Assembly: GCA_016463455.1 (NCBI GenBank) | Contig: JAEMRG010000112.1 | Location: forward strand, 1 to 6,612 | Reading direction: 5' to 3' | From: Rhodoferax sp. | GTDB taxonomy: Bacteria > Pseudomonadota > Gammaproteobacteria > Burkholderiales > Burkholderiaceae_C | Length of the DNA stretch: 6,612 bases | Part shown: in pieces, positions 5,966 through 6,612 of the stretch | Layout of the letters: every line of letters begins with the position of its first letter | How positions within the stretch are numbered: the first letter of the stretch is position 1 | Position numbers and translations under genes: made by a program | Notes under the pieces: model-generated | Told to the model about the DNA's origin: nothing | Seen by the model: the letters and a program-made list of their open reading frames with translations, nothing else | Databases searched by the model: none

Positions 5966-6612
5966 TTCAGCACAAGCCACCGCCATGGTGACGGGCGCTT
6001 CCTCGGGCGTGGGCCTTTACGCAACGCAAGCGCTGGTGGCGCGCGGATGGCATGTCGTCATGGCCTGCCGCGATTTGGACAAAGCCCGGCGCGCCTGCGC
6101 CGGCCTAGGCATTGCGCCGGGCGCGGTCACGCTGCTGCAGCTGGACCTGGGATCGCTGGCTGCCGTGCGCCAGTGTGCGCAGGACTTTGCGGCCACCGGT
6201 CTGCCGCTGAATGCGTTGGTGTGCAATGCGGCCGTTTATTTGCCGCGCTTGCAAGCGCCGCAGCGCTCGCCCGAGGGCTTTGAAATCAGCGTGGCGACCA
6301 ACCACTTTGGGCATTTCTTATTGTGCCAGTTGCTATTGCCGGCTTTGCAGCGTTCGCAGCACCCGCAACGCCGCTTGATAACGCTGGGCACGGTGACCGC
6401 CAACTCCGAGGAGTTCGGTGGCAAAGTGCCGATCCCCGCGCCGGCCAATTTGGGCGACTTTGCCGGGCTCAAAGTGGGCTTTAGCGATCCGGTGGCCATG
6501 ATCGACGGCAAGCCTTTTAAGCCAGGCAAGGCCTATAAAGACAGCAAACTGTGCAATATGATGATGAGCCGCGAGTTCCACCGCCGCTACCACGAGGGCA
6601 CCGGCATTGTGT
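5958..6612 (+). CDS. por: Light-dependent protochlorophyllide oxidoreductase (LPOR), N-terminal 218 residues; runs off the window
   Basis: This is a short-chain dehydrogenase/reductase with LPOR-specific signatures. The enzyme uses NADPH and light to reduce ring D of protochlorophyllide to chlorophyllide, without the oxygen-sensitive nitrogenase-like DPOR (BchLNB). Visible features are the Rossmann motif TGASSGVG (12-19), ACRDLDKA (36-43), the characteristic LVCNAAVYLP (87-96) and TNHFGHFLLCQLLL (114-127). An LPOR-type extra loop (about 146-176) precedes MIDGKPFKPG and then AYKDSKLCN, with catalytic Tyr193 and Lys197. EFHRRYHEGTGI follows. Cys37, Cys89 and Cys199 are present. These positions agree with cyanobacterial LPOR numbering as I remember it; the substrate-pocket Cys226 would lie just beyond the window. 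Typical length is about 320 residues, so roughly one third is missing. The GTG start at 5958 overlaps the hydrolase stop by 8 nt and places the Rossmann motif at the normal distance. Base composition matches its neighbours. Confidence 0.93.
   Translation, partial: MSDSAQATAMVTGASSGVGLYATQALVARGWHVVMACRDLDKARRACAGLGIAPGAVTLLQLDLGSLAAVRQCAQDFAATGLPLNALVCNAAVYLPRLQAPQRSPEGFEISVATNHFGHFLLCQLLLPALQRSQHPQRRLITLGTVTANSEEFGGKVPIPAPANLGDFAGLKVGFSDPVAMIDGKPFKPGKAYKDSKLCNMMMSREFHRRYHEGTGIV

Noticed and set aside
5426..5986. - strand open frame (186 codons) opposite the hydrolase
   Set aside because: The opposite strand has the nucleophile elbow and complete catalytic triad of the hydrolase; this frame has no recognisable features.
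5958..6612. Calling the last gene a generic short-chain dehydrogenase
   Set aside because: Generic SDRs share TGxxxGxG and YxxxK, but not VCNAAVYLP, the extra loop, or the YKDSKLCN plus EFHRRYHEGTGI block found here.
1..6612. tRNA, rRNA, CRISPR array, insertion sequence, attachment site or preQ1 riboswitch
   Set aside because: No cloverleaf, spaced direct repeats, transposase fragments or terminal inverted repeats were seen on either strand, and the queC upstream region is too short and unlike a preQ1 aptamer.

Overview
The window is GC-rich, densely coding bacterial DNA. It most resembles a betaproteobacterium of the order Burkholderiales, perhaps a Comamonadaceae relative of Limnohabitans or Rhodoferax. 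That placement is an inference from gene style, codon use and the gene mix; no rRNA or other marker gene is present. The most informative gene is at the right edge. It is the first two thirds of a light-dependent protochlorophyllide oxidoreductase (LPOR), a bacteriochlorophyll/chlorophyll biosynthesis enzyme best known from cyanobacteria, algae and plants. Its presence suggests an aerobic anoxygenic phototroph.

Left part (1-3971, all + strand). The block opens with the 3' end of ilvA (threonine deaminase). A cN-I-type 5'-nucleotidase follows 8 nt later, then a DUF1800 lipoprotein after 9 nt and a DUF1501 exported protein after 33 nt. The tight spacing suggests one transcription unit. DUF1800 and DUF1501 are a recurrent gene pair of unknown function. 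Here one carries a lipobox and the other an RR-type signal peptide, so both should act outside the cytoplasm.

Middle (3968-5038). queC (preQ0 synthase, queuosine pathway) lies on the - strand and converges on the DUF1501 gene; the two stop codons share a CTAG. Upstream of queC is a short interval holding a plausible small unknown + strand ORF (4739-4924) with a perfect hairpin near its start. A roughly 110-nt leader region follows.

Right part (5039-6612, + strand). A membrane-anchored alpha/beta hydrolase overlaps the LPOR start codon by 8 nt, so the two are probably co-transcribed and translationally coupled. The hydrolase start is ambiguous. An upstream 8-codon mini-ORF with a Shine-Dalgarno-like AGGA ends in an ATGA overlap with the preferred start. 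No tRNA, rRNA, CRISPR array, insertion sequence or convincing Rho-independent terminator was seen.
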